From Bacteroidota bacterium (lineage in GTDB: Bacteria > Bacteroidota > Bacteroidia > Chitinophagales > Chitinophagaceae), in assembly GCA_030706605.1 (NCBI GenBank), contig JAUZOE010000009.1, forward strand, positions 62,001 to 126,000: 64,000 nucleotides of DNA. Direction: 5' to 3'. A program made the translations under genes and the position numbers. Below the pieces are notes generated by a model, which saw only the letters and a list, made by a program, of their open reading frames with translations, was not told the origin of the DNA and made no database searches. Position 1 is the stretch's first letter; each line of letters opens with the position of its first letter. Positions 34,764 through 43,492 of this stretch are shown here, piece after piece.

Positions 34764-36527
34764 ATGCCTCTGGTGAATAAAGAGTTAGGGAAGATTTTTA
34801 GTGACATGTCGCATATTTACCAATATAAAAATGGTAAAGAAAAATTTCGTGCTATTGCCTATGAAAAAGCAGCAAGAGTAATCAATGACCTGCAGGACGA
34901 TATTACAACTTTTACTAAAAAATCTCAACTGGAAAAAATACCAGGCGTAGGTCCGAGCATCGCAGAAAAGATAAATGAATATATCAAAACAGGAAAAATC
35001 AAAAAATTTGAAAGCCTGAAGAAAACGGTTCCTATTGATATCCTTGAACTCATGAATATTTCAGGCTTCGGGCCCCAATCTTTAAAGCGCATACATCAGA
35101 TGCTAAAAATTAATGATCGTGATGAATTGACAAAAGCTTTGCAGGATGGAAGAATCAGTAAAATAAGAGGCTTTGGAAAGAAGAAAGTTGATAATATGCT
35201 ACGTAGTATGAAGCTGCATAAAACAGTCGAAGAACGTATGTTGCTTTGGAATGCGATGGAAGCCGGCAACAAAGTCCTGGATGAATTTAAAAAGATGACA
35301 GAAGTACTGCAAGCAGAGTTGGCAGGCAGTCTTCGCAGAAAAAAAGAAACCATAGGAGATATAGATATTTTAGTTGCTTGTGATGAAAAGAGTAGGAAAA
35401 AAATAATTGCAAAATTTGTAGCACTTCCTCTTATTAAAGAAGTGCTTGCCAAAGGGGATACAAAAGCCAGCGTAATTATTAAGGAGTTTAACAAGCAGGT
35501 AGATGTCCGCATTATTAACCCCGATGAATGGGGTTCGGCTTTATTATACTTTACCGGATCAAAAGAGCATAATGTTGAGTTACGAACTATTGCAAGGGAT
35601 AAAGGATACAAGATAAGTGAATATGGTTTGTTTGACATAAAGACCGGCAAACGAATTGCCGGTAACACCGAAGAAGGAATTTATAAGGAGTTGGAATTTG
35701 CATGGATTCCTCCTGAAATGCGGGAGCAAAAAGGAGAGCTTGATCTTGCTGCCAAAAATAAAATTCCTTCGCTGGTAACATTGGCGGATATAAAGGGCGA
35801 TATGCATCTGCATAGTACCTGGAGTGATGGTACAATGGATATTGAAGATTTAGCTCAATTCGTTTCAAGCCATTATCCATATGAATATATCGTATTGACT
35901 GATCATTCAAAATCGGAAAGAGTTGCCGGTGGAATGAACGAAGAACAATTTATTGACCAGGTTAAGGAGATCAGGCGTGTAAATAATAAACTAAAAAAAG
36001 ATTTTATTAAGACAGGTGTTGAGGTGGATATCATGGCCGATGGAAGCCTGGATTTGAAAGATGACCTGCTGGAGCAACTGGATTGGGTTTGTGCTTCTGT
36101 TCACTCCGGGTTTACACGTGATAATACAGAAAGGATTATTACAGCTTGTGAAAATAAATTGGTGAATTGCATTGGTCATCCTTCAGGCAGACTCATGGGC
36201 CAGAGGGAAGCTTATCCCGTTAATTGGCAAAAGGTTTTTAAGGTAGCCAAACAAACCAATACGGCTTTTGAAATTAATTGCCAGGCTGAACGCATGGATC
36301 TGAATGACGATCTGGCAAGAATGGCGAGGGAAAACGGAGTTATGCTGACGATCAGCACTGACAGTCATCAACAAAGCCAGTTTGCATTTATGCAAATGGG
36401 CATTTTTATTGCACGCCGGGCCTGGTGTACCAAAAAAGATATTTTGAATACAGCATCGTGGAACGAGATTAAAAAATTTATAGAACGAAAGAGAAAAAAA
36501 ACTTTCTCCAATGAACCCTTTTTCTGA
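34764..36527 (+). CDS. polX: DNA polymerase X / PHP 3'-5' exonuclease
   Basis: A 587-residue bacterial PolX. The N-terminal part has helix-hairpin-helix elements (IPGVGPSIAEKINEYI near 54-69, ISGFGPQSLKRIHQ near 94-107, IRGFGKKKVDNML near 131-143). The nucleotidyltransferase palm is GSLRRKKETIGDIDILVA near 189-206, with a third Asp in VDVRIINPDEW near 241. The C-terminal PHP phosphoesterase has DMHLHSTWSDG near 347-357, LTDHSKS, SVHSGF, GHPSGR and STDSH. It fills short gaps and trims 3' ends in base excision repair. It overlaps the reductase gene by 17 bases, so repair synthesis and dNTP supply are translationally coupled. Confidence 0.93.
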   Translation: MPLVNKELGKIFSDMSHIYQYKNGKEKFRAIAYEKAARVINDLQDDITTFTKKSQLEKIPGVGPSIAEKINEYIKTGKIKKFESLKKTVPIDILELMNISGFGPQSLKRIHQMLKINDRDELTKALQDGRISKIRGFGKKKVDNMLRSMKLHKTVEERMLLWNAMEAGNKVLDEFKKMTEVLQAELAGSLRRKKETIGDIDILVACDEKSRKKIIAKFVALPLIKEVLAKGDTKASVIIKEFNKQVDVRIINPDEWGSALLYFTGSKEHNVELRTIARDKGYKISEYGLFDIKTGKRIAGNTEEGIYKELEFAWIPPEMREQKGELDLAAKNKIPSLVTLADIKGDMHLHSTWSDGTMDIEDLAQFVSSHYPYEYIVLTDHSKSERVAGGMNEEQFIDQVKEIRRVNNKLKKDFIKTGVEVDIMADGSLDLKDDLLEQLDWVCASVHSGFTRDNTERIITACENKLVNCIGHPSGRLMGQREAYPVNWQKVFKVAKQTNTAFEINCQAERMDLNDDLARMARENGVMLTISTDSHQQSQFAFMQMGIFIARRAWCTKKDILNTASWNEIKKFIERKRKKTFSNEPFF

Positions 36528-38259
36528 AAATGCCTTAAAGGTTTTGGATAGCCGCTATCTCCGCAGAAATTTAAAAGGAAAGCTGACTGAAACGCCTGAT
36601 GAATTATTAATGAGGGTTGCTAAAGCGGTAGCCGCAGCGGAATTAGAGTGGGGAACCAATAGTGACGCACAAAAATGGCAGGTGATATTTTATGAATCCA
36701 TGAAGAACTTATTATTTCTTCCTAATTCACCTGCCTTGATGAATGCTGGCACTTCATTAAATCAGTTAAGTGCTTGTTTTGTCTTGCCAATAGAAGATAA
36801 CCTTGATAGCATTTTTACTACTTTGAAAAATGCAGCTTTAATTCAACAAAGTGGCGGAGGTACCGGCTTTAATTTTTCACATCTCCGGCCGGCACATGAC
36901 CTCATTTCAATAACAGGAGGTGAAGCCAGCGGACCGGTTTCATTTATGAAAGTTTTTAATGCTGCAACGGAACACGTAAAACATGGAGGGAAGAGACGTG
37001 GAGCCAACATGGGCATACTAAACGTCGATCATCCTGACATAGAAGAATTTGTTCTTTCAAAAAAAGATGAAAAAGCGCTGAACAATTTTAATATCTCTGT
37101 GGGTATTACCGATAAATTTATGGAGGCTGTTGAGAAAGACGATACGTGGAAACTGGTTCATCCAAATTCCAAATCCATCGCAAAAACAATAAAGGCAAAA
37201 GATTTATGGAAATTGATTATAGAAAATGCCTGGGCAGGTGGTGATCCGGGATTAGTATTTTTGGATACTATTAATGCAGGTAATCCTTTGTTGTCGCTTG
37301 GGAAAATTGAGTGCACCAATCCCTGTGGTGAAGTCCCGTTGCTCCCTTACGAATCATGCAACCTTGGATCAATAAACCTTTCCAATTTTGTTGAGCCTGA
37401 TAAAGGAAAAAATAGTATCAATTTTACAAAGCTGGGATCAACGATTGAAATGGCCATTCGATTTTTGGATAATGTAATTGAAGTGAATCATTACCTGCTG
37501 GGTGAAACAAAATCCATTGTGAGCGCCAATAGGAAAATTGGTTTAGGTGTGATGGGCTGGGCCGACCTGTTGATCAAGCTTGAAATACCCTATGATTCGG
37601 AAGAGGCCATATCACTTGCGGGCCGGGTAATGAATTTCTTTAAAGAAAAAAGTTTGGCAGCATCCGTGAAACTGGCAAAGCAAAGAGGCGTCTTCAAAAA
37701 TTGGGAGAAAAGTATTTTTTATCCCGATACCCGATTGCGCAATGCAACAAGACTAAGTATCGCCCCCACAGGAACTATCTCCATTATCGCAAATACGTCT
37801 TCTTCCATTGAGCCTTTGTTTGCGATTGCTTATCAGCGAAGCCATGTTCTCGATGGAAGTACTCTCTCCGAAGTTAACCCGCTTTTCATTGATCATTTGA
37901 AAAGAAACAAACTGTATTCTGAAAGTTTAATGGATGAAGTCAGCGAATCTGGCTATTTACAACACATCCGGCAAATACCCATTGCAACCAGGAATCTTTT
38001 TAAAACAGCGCTGGAAATATCACCTGCGTGGCATTTGAAGCACCAGGTTGCTTTTCAGCAATATGTTGATAATGCCGTTTCTAAAACAATCAACCTCGCA
38101 GAAACAGCAAGTTTTAACGATATAGAAGATATCTATTTTAATGCATGGCGGCAAAAAACAAAAGGAATTACCATCTTCCGTTACAATTCAAAACATGCCC
38201 AGGTACTTGAAAAGGGTATCAGCAAAAGTGAAAAAGCTTGGAAAGTTTGTATTGATTAA
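36511..38259 (+). CDS. Adenosylcobalamin-dependent (class II) ribonucleotide reductase, short form
   Basis: A 582-residue reductase that turns ribonucleotides into deoxyribonucleotides with a B12 cofactor, without needing oxygen. SACFVLPIEDN near residue 88 has one active-site Cys. SGGGTGFNFSHLRPA lies near 116-130, and NPCGEVPLLPYESCNLGSIN near 270-289 contains the radical Cys and Glu and the second redox Cys. APTGTISIIANTSSSIEPLF lies near 421-440. It is shorter than usual class II enzymes. The Cys-rich C-terminal tail that normally re-reduces the active site is absent; the chain ends WKVCID with one Cys. It may depend on an external reductant. Confidence 0.85.
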   Translation: MNPFSENALKVLDSRYLRRNLKGKLTETPDELLMRVAKAVAAAELEWGTNSDAQKWQVIFYESMKNLLFLPNSPALMNAGTSLNQLSACFVLPIEDNLDSIFTTLKNAALIQQSGGGTGFNFSHLRPAHDLISITGGEASGPVSFMKVFNAATEHVKHGGKRRGANMGILNVDHPDIEEFVLSKKDEKALNNFNISVGITDKFMEAVEKDDTWKLVHPNSKSIAKTIKAKDLWKLIIENAWAGGDPGLVFLDTINAGNPLLSLGKIECTNPCGEVPLLPYESCNLGSINLSNFVEPDKGKNSINFTKLGSTIEMAIRFLDNVIEVNHYLLGETKSIVSANRKIGLGVMGWADLLIKLEIPYDSEEAISLAGRVMNFFKEKSLAASVKLAKQRGVFKNWEKSIFYPDTRLRNATRLSIAPTGTISIIANTSSSIEPLFAIAYQRSHVLDGSTLSEVNPLFIDHLKRNKLYSESLMDEVSESGYLQHIRQIPIATRNLFKTALEISPAWHLKHQVAFQQYVDNAVSKTINLAETASFNDIEDIYFNAWRQKTKGITIFRYNSKHAQVLEKGISKSEKAWKVCID

Positions 38260-38321
38260 ATTGAAAACTGAGTTTCTTCTATAAATGGGGCAGGGGAATA
38301 TGGAAAGATAGCAAGTTGTTG

Positions 38322-38348
38322 TGACCAGCGATACTCTGACTACAATCA
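38322..38348 (+). promoter_or_regulatory. Paired CRP/FNR-like boxes upstream of the PRPP synthetase gene
   Basis: TGAC-CAGC-GATA (38322-38333, second half degraded) and TGAC-TACA-ATCA (38337-38348) lie about 100 bases before the prs start. The second matches the box at 54662-54673 in 11 of 12 positions. Confidence 0.45.
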
Positions 38349-38448
38349 CTGATAGCGATAACTAAGATCATTTAAGGCGCCGGTATTTATTAGTTTCTTT
38401 GAAGGTTGAATTACATAAAATAACAAACTAAAAACTCAAGGTTTCTGT

Positions 38449-39420
38449 ATGAAAATATTTGCATTAAACGCTACGCGAAGTTTTGGCGGGTTAGTTGCCA
38501 AAGAGCTTAATATGCCTTTAAGTGCTCATGAGGAAAGAGAGTTTGAGGATAGCGAGCATAAAGCAAGACCACTTGAAAATGTGCGCAACCAGGATGTATT
38601 TGTAATTCATTCTCTTTATACTGAGCCAGCTCAAAGTGCAAACGATAAACTATGTCGCCTGCTATTCTTTACTGCTGCGCTTAAGGATGCATCGGCCAAA
38701 ACGGTTACCGCCATAATCCCTTATTTGTGTTACGCACGCAAAGACCGGAAAACAAAACCGCGTGATCCGGTAACTACCCGCTATATTGCCCGCTTAATGG
38801 AAGTTTCAGGAATTGACCGCGTGGTAACTATGGACGTTCATAACCTGCAGGCTTACCAGAATGCATTCAGGATACCATCAGAAAATCTTGAAGCAAGAAA
38901 GTTATTTGCCGCGTTCCTGCTGCCGTTTATTAAAGATGATTCTGCCGTAATTATGTCGCCGGATTTCGGAGGTATTAAGCGAGCTGATCAATTTCAACGA
39001 ACAATGGCGAAACAATTGAATAAAGAATTACCGGTGGTGTTTATGGAAAAATACCGGAGCAGCGGTGTGGTGTCCGGAGAAAGAATTACCGGAGAGGTAA
39101 AAGATAAAACCGTAATTATTATTGACGATTTAATTAGTACCGGTGGCACCCTTGCAAGGGCTGCTGCAGCTTGTATAAAATTGGGTGCAAAAAAGGTATT
39201 GGCAATGGCAACGCATGGTCTTTTTACAGGAAATCCGGATGAAGCTTTATTGCAAAGTCCGTTGGATCAAATAATAGTTACCAATACAATCCCTCCTTTC
39301 AGATTGGAGAACACTGGGATAAAAAAAAGAGTAATTGTATTGGATGCCGCACCACTTTTTGCACAAGTTATAAAACGTATGCATGAAGGAGGATCGGTTA
39401 CGGAGTTGTTCGATGATTAA
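38449..39420 (+). CDS. prs: Ribose-phosphate pyrophosphokinase (PRPP synthetase)
   Basis: A 323-residue protein. It shows the PRPP synthetase segment YLCYARKDRKTKPRDPVTTR near residues 106-125, the divalent-metal region VVTMDVHNLQAYQNAF near 135-150, and the PRPP loop VIIIDDLISTGGTLARAA near 222-239. It makes PRPP from ribose 5-phosphate and ATP for nucleotide and NAD synthesis. The N-terminus (MKIFALNATRSFGGLVAKEL) is diverged from the housekeeping type, so this is probably a second, specialised copy. It lies next to an APH-fold protein and faces a phosphoribosyltransferase. Confidence 0.85.
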   Translation: MKIFALNATRSFGGLVAKELNMPLSAHEEREFEDSEHKARPLENVRNQDVFVIHSLYTEPAQSANDKLCRLLFFTAALKDASAKTVTAIIPYLCYARKDRKTKPRDPVTTRYIARLMEVSGIDRVVTMDVHNLQAYQNAFRIPSENLEARKLFAAFLLPFIKDDSAVIMSPDFGGIKRADQFQRTMAKQLNKELPVVFMEKYRSSGVVSGERITGEVKDKTVIIIDDLISTGGTLARAAAACIKLGAKKVLAMATHGLFTGNPDEALLQSPLDQIIVTNTIPPFRLENTGIKKRVIVLDAAPLFAQVIKRMHEGGSVTELFDD

Positions 39421-39434
39421 AGAAATTACTTTGG

Positions 39435-40481
39435 ATGTTACCAAATAATCATACCGGGCTGGTTGCAGAAAATGAAGTGCCATTAAAAGCAAAAGTTTCT
39501 TTTTTAATGCAACCCTCAGCCTATCCTGAAAAGGCCACAAACGTGGAAGTAAAAGAAACGCATATGTCATGGGTTTTTTTGGTAAATGGGTTTGCCTATA
39601 AACTTAAGAAGCCGGTTATCAATAGCTTTTTTGATTTTCAAACGTTGGAAGCCAGGCTAAAAAATTGCATGGAAGAGGTTCGCGTAAATAAAAGGTTAGC
39701 CAACGATATCTATCTTGGCATAGTGCCGCTTGTGATTAATGAAGTTGGAAAACTACAACTTGATGGAAAAGGACAAATTGTTGATTGGCTGGTAAAAATG
39801 AAACGTATCCCCGAAGAAAATTTTCTCCACCTTGCTATCCGATCTAAAAAAAAGCTAAAGGAATTAATTGAAAGTGCAGCCCGGGTACTGACTGAATTTT
39901 ATAAGAAGGCTACTCCTGTCCAGATAGATCCGATCTCGCACCGGAAAAAATTAAAAGAGGAGATCGTTGCAACACAAGCAGAATTGATATATCCCGTTTA
40001 CCATTTACCGGTTGCAGTAAACAAACAAATTACCAATAAACTTCTTCAATTTCTGGATACGCATTACTTACTTTTTGACAACCGGGTTGCCAAGGGTAAG
40101 ATTATTGAAGCGCATGGAGATCTTAAGCCTGAACATATTTGCCTGGTGCCTCAATCTGCTATTATTGATGCATTGGAATTCAGCAAAGAATTAAGAATAA
40201 TGGATATAGCTGAGGAAATGTCTTTTCTTGATATGGAATGCGAAATGATGGGAGATCCTGTTACGGGGAAAATATTTTTTGATTACTATCAGGAAGTAAG
40301 TGCTGACAAAATCCCGGAATCGCTGATCTTTTTTTATAAATCAAAGAAAGCTTTTCTTCGTACTTACCTTGTTGCAAGGCATATAACAGAAGCCAACTAT
40401 AAAGATGATCCTAAATGGCTGACCAGGGCTAATGCGTATTTACAGTTGTCTGAGAAATATGCGAATAAATTACCTCTTTAG
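39435..40481 (+). CDS. APH-fold phosphotransferase-like protein, paralogue of 33639-34661
   Basis: A 348-residue COG2187-type protein. ETHMSWVFLVNGFAYKLKKP near residues 36-55, VNKRLANDIYLGIVPLV near 80-96 and the catalytic-loop-like HGDLKPEHICLVPQ near 225-238 align with the paralogue. Overall similarity is moderate, so the duplication is old. It starts 14 bases after the PRPP synthetase gene and is surely co-transcribed. Its 3' end overlaps the convergent phosphoribosyltransferase gene by 12 bases. The partner P-loop domain is not fused. The substrate is unknown. Confidence 0.75.
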   Translation: MLPNNHTGLVAENEVPLKAKVSFLMQPSAYPEKATNVEVKETHMSWVFLVNGFAYKLKKPVINSFFDFQTLEARLKNCMEEVRVNKRLANDIYLGIVPLVINEVGKLQLDGKGQIVDWLVKMKRIPEENFLHLAIRSKKKLKELIESAARVLTEFYKKATPVQIDPISHRKKLKEEIVATQAELIYPVYHLPVAVNKQITNKLLQFLDTHYLLFDNRVAKGKIIEAHGDLKPEHICLVPQSAIIDALEFSKELRIMDIAEEMSFLDMECEMMGDPVTGKIFFDYYQEVSADKIPESLIFFYKSKKAFLRTYLVARHITEANYKDDPKWLTRANAYLQLSEKYANKLPL

Positions 40482-41123
40482 TGATTCAATACCTTTTTCC
40501 TTTTCCCACCGTTGCATATATTTCAGGGCATCCTCATCACTAAGATTATAGAATGACATATAGGCTTGTGACACAGCGTAGTAATCTTCGGGTTTTTCCA
40601 GTATTACCACTTCATCTGCTTTTCCCGCCAGTTTTTCTTCCATCTCATAACCGGAAACGGGCGCTGCAACAATGATCTTACCGGCATTTCTGTTTTTACA
40701 CATTTCGATCGCGGCAAAAATAGTGGCACCTGTTGCGATGCCGTCATCCACCAGTATAACGGTTCTCCCTTTTAATTCAGGGAGCGGTTTGCCTTTGCGT
40801 AAGATAGTTATCCTTCGCTCGATCTCTTTTTTCTGTTCATCCACTACTGTATTTATGGTTTCTTCCGAAAGTTCCTGCTTTGCAGATGGGCTTAGATAGA
40901 CACTTCCATCTTCTGCAATGGCGCCGAAAGCGTATTCCGGGTTTGCAGGATGGCCCAGCTTACGTGAAACTAATAATGAAAGTTCAGCGTTTAAATGAAG
41001 CGCTACATAAAAGGCAGTTTCGGCACCACCTCGCGGGATACCTAATACTACTGCATTTTTATTTTTATATTTTTCCAGCGCTTTTGCCAATTGAAGGGCA
41101 GCATCTTTTCTATCTGTAAACAT
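40470..41123 (-). CDS. Phosphoribosyltransferase-family protein
   Basis: A 217-residue PRTase-fold protein. AVVLGIPRGGAETAFYVALHL near residues 24-44 is typical of the standalone stress-cluster PRTases. The PRPP-binding motif VILVDDGIATGATIFAAIEM lies near 121-140. The flexible-loop region is ISRKLGHPANPEYAFGAIAE-like near 53-72. It binds PRPP; the acceptor base is unknown, and some members are regulatory. It is the last gene of the long minus array, and its end meets the plus-strand PRPP synthetase unit, so maker and user of PRPP face each other. Confidence 0.82.
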   Translation of the reverse strand: MFTDRKDAALQLAKALEKYKNKNAVVLGIPRGGAETAFYVALHLNAELSLLVSRKLGHPANPEYAFGAIAEDGSVYLSPSAKQELSEETINTVVDEQKKEIERRITILRKGKPLPELKGRTVILVDDGIATGATIFAAIEMCKNRNAGKIIVAAPVSGYEMEEKLAGKADEVVILEKPEDYYAVSQAYMSFYNLSDEDALKYMQRWEKEKGIESLKR

Positions 41124-41160
41124 GGCTTATTATTTAAATGGTTCGGGAATTATGATGTAC

Positions 41161-42126
41161 TTATCTCAATAATATTTCTGCCGGTTCATTAAATTTTGTC
41201 CCAAATTTTTCAGATAAATATTGCATGCGCTGCAAACTCCATTTAGCATCTTTAGCATCTACATTTACCTGGTAGTCAGAAATCAGGACAGGAAAGAGGT
41301 TCAATTTGGTCAACCCTTTTTCATCCGCTTCAACGCGAAAGAAAAAGGAATGGTCATTTCTGAATATAGGATCAACCCTATAGTCATCAACAAAATCCCC
41401 TGTATCATAAAGTATCAATTTATGATGGTACACTTCTATCCCCTGGAAATTGTGCGCACTATGTCCGTGAATAATACCGGCGCCGTTGTCAATCATTTGG
41501 TGCGCAAAATCAATGAAGTTTTTTTCCGGGAACGCCTTCATATTCGGGCCCCAATGAATACTGATAATAACAATATCCGCTTCTTTTTTTAGCTGCTCTA
41601 TACTGAGTAATGCTCTTTCCCGGTCATCTTCACTTGAAACATTGATATAATTTATTCCACTTTTCGAAGCACCGGCTTTCCATGTGGGTTCATTATCGGT
41701 GAATCCCAATATCCCTATTCTAATATTCTTCCTGGTCAGGATGACAGGTTGGGAAGCTTCTTTATCATTCATACCTGCGCCCACATGGGCTATGCCTGCC
41801 TTCTTGAGCGTTTGAAGAGTTTCTATTAAACCTTCTTGCGAATAATCCAATATGTGATTATTAGCAAGGTTGGCAACAGTAACATGCGCGTCTTTAAGGC
41901 ATTTAATTTTATCAGGGGAAGCTTTAAAGTTGAATGTTTTGGTAACCATTTTATTGCTGTTGGTCAAGGTTGTTTCCAGGTTCACAATATTTATATCTGT
42001 ACTTTGTAGCAACGGTAAAACATTTCCCCATACATATCGGTAACCTTCCCGGGAGGTATTGGAATCAACCGTTCTTCCGATCATAACGTCTCCTGTTAAA
42101 CCGATAACTAATTGATCATAATTCAT
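41161..42126 (-). CDS. CapA-family (PGA_cap) metallophosphoesterase-like protein
   Basis: A 321-residue protein without a signal peptide. GLTGDVMIGRTVDSNTSREG near residues 9-28 and DINIVNLETTLTNSNKMV near 43-60 are the PGA_cap opening motifs. VANLANNHILDYSQEGLIET near 84-103 and HWGPNMKAFPEKNFIDFAH near 203-221 follow, and GAGIIHGHSAHNFQGIEVY near 225-245 closes the metal site. CapA proteins were named from poly-gamma-glutamate capsule synthesis, but many relatives are of unknown function. Here it lies between an ACP and a PRTase gene. A hydrolase role on a phosphoester is inferred. Confidence 0.8.
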   Translation of the reverse strand: MNYDQLVIGLTGDVMIGRTVDSNTSREGYRYVWGNVLPLLQSTDINIVNLETTLTNSNKMVTKTFNFKASPDKIKCLKDAHVTVANLANNHILDYSQEGLIETLQTLKKAGIAHVGAGMNDKEASQPVILTRKNIRIGILGFTDNEPTWKAGASKSGINYINVSSEDDRERALLSIEQLKKEADIVIISIHWGPNMKAFPEKNFIDFAHQMIDNGAGIIHGHSAHNFQGIEVYHHKLILYDTGDFVDDYRVDPIFRNDHSFFFRVEADEKGLTKLNLFPVLISDYQVNVDAKDAKWSLQRMQYLSEKFGTKFNEPAEILLR

Positions 42127-42192
42127 TATTCAGTAGTATCAAAATTATATTCACCAAAAATGATAAAGCATAAAGCCTTCAGGCATTTATAG

Positions 42193-42438
42193 CTATTTCT
42201 TCTTTTCAATAATGTAGTTAATCAAACTTTCCAGCGTAGCAATTTTTCCATAATCCTGCTCAGGTATTTCAATGCCTAATTCCTCATCCAAAGCCACCAC
42301 AAACTGCAATGAATCGAATGAATCAATTTCCAAAGTATGCCTTATGTCATCCCCCGGTTGCAACTTCTCCGGCTCAGTATCGGGAGCCGTTTTTTTCAAC
42401 AGCCGGAATATGATTTGTTTTATTTCGTCTTTCGTCAT
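42193..42438 (-). CDS. Stand-alone acyl carrier protein-like protein
   Basis: An 81-residue protein from the ATG at 42438; the frame extends further into the glucokinase gene, but this start lies four bases after the glucokinase stop and gives MTKDEIKQIIF. The carrier-protein motif LEIDSFDSLQFVVALDEELG holds the Ser that would bear phosphopantetheine (DSL). The length is that of a single PCP/ACP domain. The acyl or aminoacyl substrate is unknown, because no synthase or adenylation domain is adjacent. It lies between glucokinase and the CapA-like gene. It is probably not the housekeeping fatty-acid ACP, given this neighbourhood. Confidence 0.8.
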   Translation of the reverse strand: MTKDEIKQIIFRLLKKTAPDTEPEKLQPGDDIRHTLEIDSFDSLQFVVALDEELGIEIPEQDYGKIATLESLINYIIEKKK

Positions 42439-42442
42439 GTTA

Positions 42443-43462
42443 TTAATTTTTGATGCCGTACCATGCAGCTCCCAGCAGGGCAGTTTGTGCATTTAATATA
42501 ATTTTTATGGGAACCTTTTTTAGCAAATAATTCAGGCGGCCGCCCTGGCAAAAGGAATCGTAGAAATGATTGCTTGTGAATAGTGAAGTAATTTTTGGGG
42601 CAATTCCACCACCGATAAACAGTCCGCCGGTTGCTTTAAATTTTAAAACAATATTAGCCGACTCGTAGGCGAGGTAACGGATAAAATGCTCCATTGTTTC
42701 TTTGCAAATAGCGCTTTTGTCAACATGCTGACTGATAATTGCCGCGGCGTCACCCTCTTTCATTTTTTTCATCAGCCATTCCGGTTCTTTCCGTTTCTTT
42801 TTATCCCGGAGAAAAGTATAAATGTTAACGATACCCGGTCCGCAAATCAGTCGTTCCCAGCTAACGTGGCCAAATTTTTTCTTCAAAAAATTATACAATT
42901 CAAAATCAAATTCATTGCGTGGCGCAAAATCACAATGCCCGCCTTCTGTTGCGAACGGATGATAATATTCACCGTCCCAATACATTCCTGCTTCACCCAA
43001 ACCAGTACCCGGTGAGATTAAAGCGGCATTGCCCTGTTCTATATTTTTAACGGAATGTACGTCGGCCACGTCTTTTTGATTCAACGCAGCTAACCCATAA
43101 GCATTTGCTTCCAGGTCATTAAGGAGTTTTACCTTTTTTATTTTAAAATGCCGGGCAAGTTGGCGGCTATCGATGTCCCATAAAATGTTGGAAAGTTTGG
43201 CTTGCCCATTCATAACGGGACCGGCTACCCCAAAACAAATCGAATCCGGAACAGGGGCTTCCTGTAGGAAGATCGCAATTATCTCTGTAATATTATTATA
43301 TTCTTTTGATACGAATTCTTTTTCTGCTATTGGAATTAAGATATTGTCTTTAGACTTAAAAAGACCCAGATTCGTTTTGGTGGCACCCACATCGCCAGCA
43401 AGTACAATTTGGTTTTTGTCTTGTATAGTAAGCTTTTTGGATGATTTAATTGGTAACAGCAT
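42443..43462 (-). CDS. glk: Glucokinase
   Basis: A 339-residue ASKHA kinase of the Glk family. VLAGDVGATKTNLGLFKS near residues 21-38 is the phosphate-1 loop. KLLNDLEANAYGL near 111-123 has the catalytic Asp region. SPGTGLGEAGMYW near 148-160 is phosphate-2, and FATEGGHCDFAP near 168-179 is the glucose-binding Glu/His site. It phosphorylates glucose with ATP in the cytoplasm. The E2 component gene of pyruvate dehydrogenase precedes it by 30 bases. This places glycolysis entry and acetyl-CoA formation in one transcript. Confidence 0.88.
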   Translation of the reverse strand: MLLPIKSSKKLTIQDKNQIVLAGDVGATKTNLGLFKSKDNILIPIAEKEFVSKEYNNITEIIAIFLQEAPVPDSICFGVAGPVMNGQAKLSNILWDIDSRQLARHFKIKKVKLLNDLEANAYGLAALNQKDVADVHSVKNIEQGNAALISPGTGLGEAGMYWDGEYYHPFATEGGHCDFAPRNEFDFELYNFLKKKFGHVSWERLICGPGIVNIYTFLRDKKKRKEPEWLMKKMKEGDAAAIISQHVDKSAICKETMEHFIRYLAYESANIVLKFKATGGLFIGGGIAPKITSLFTSNHFYDSFCQGGRLNYLLKKVPIKIILNAQTALLGAAWYGIKN

Positions 43463-43492
43463 AATTTAAAATTTGCACTGAGTGATCCATGT

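Noticed and set aside
35096-35668. 190-codon frame opposite polX
   Set aside because: Antisense to the palm domain coding region, with no domain pattern of its own.
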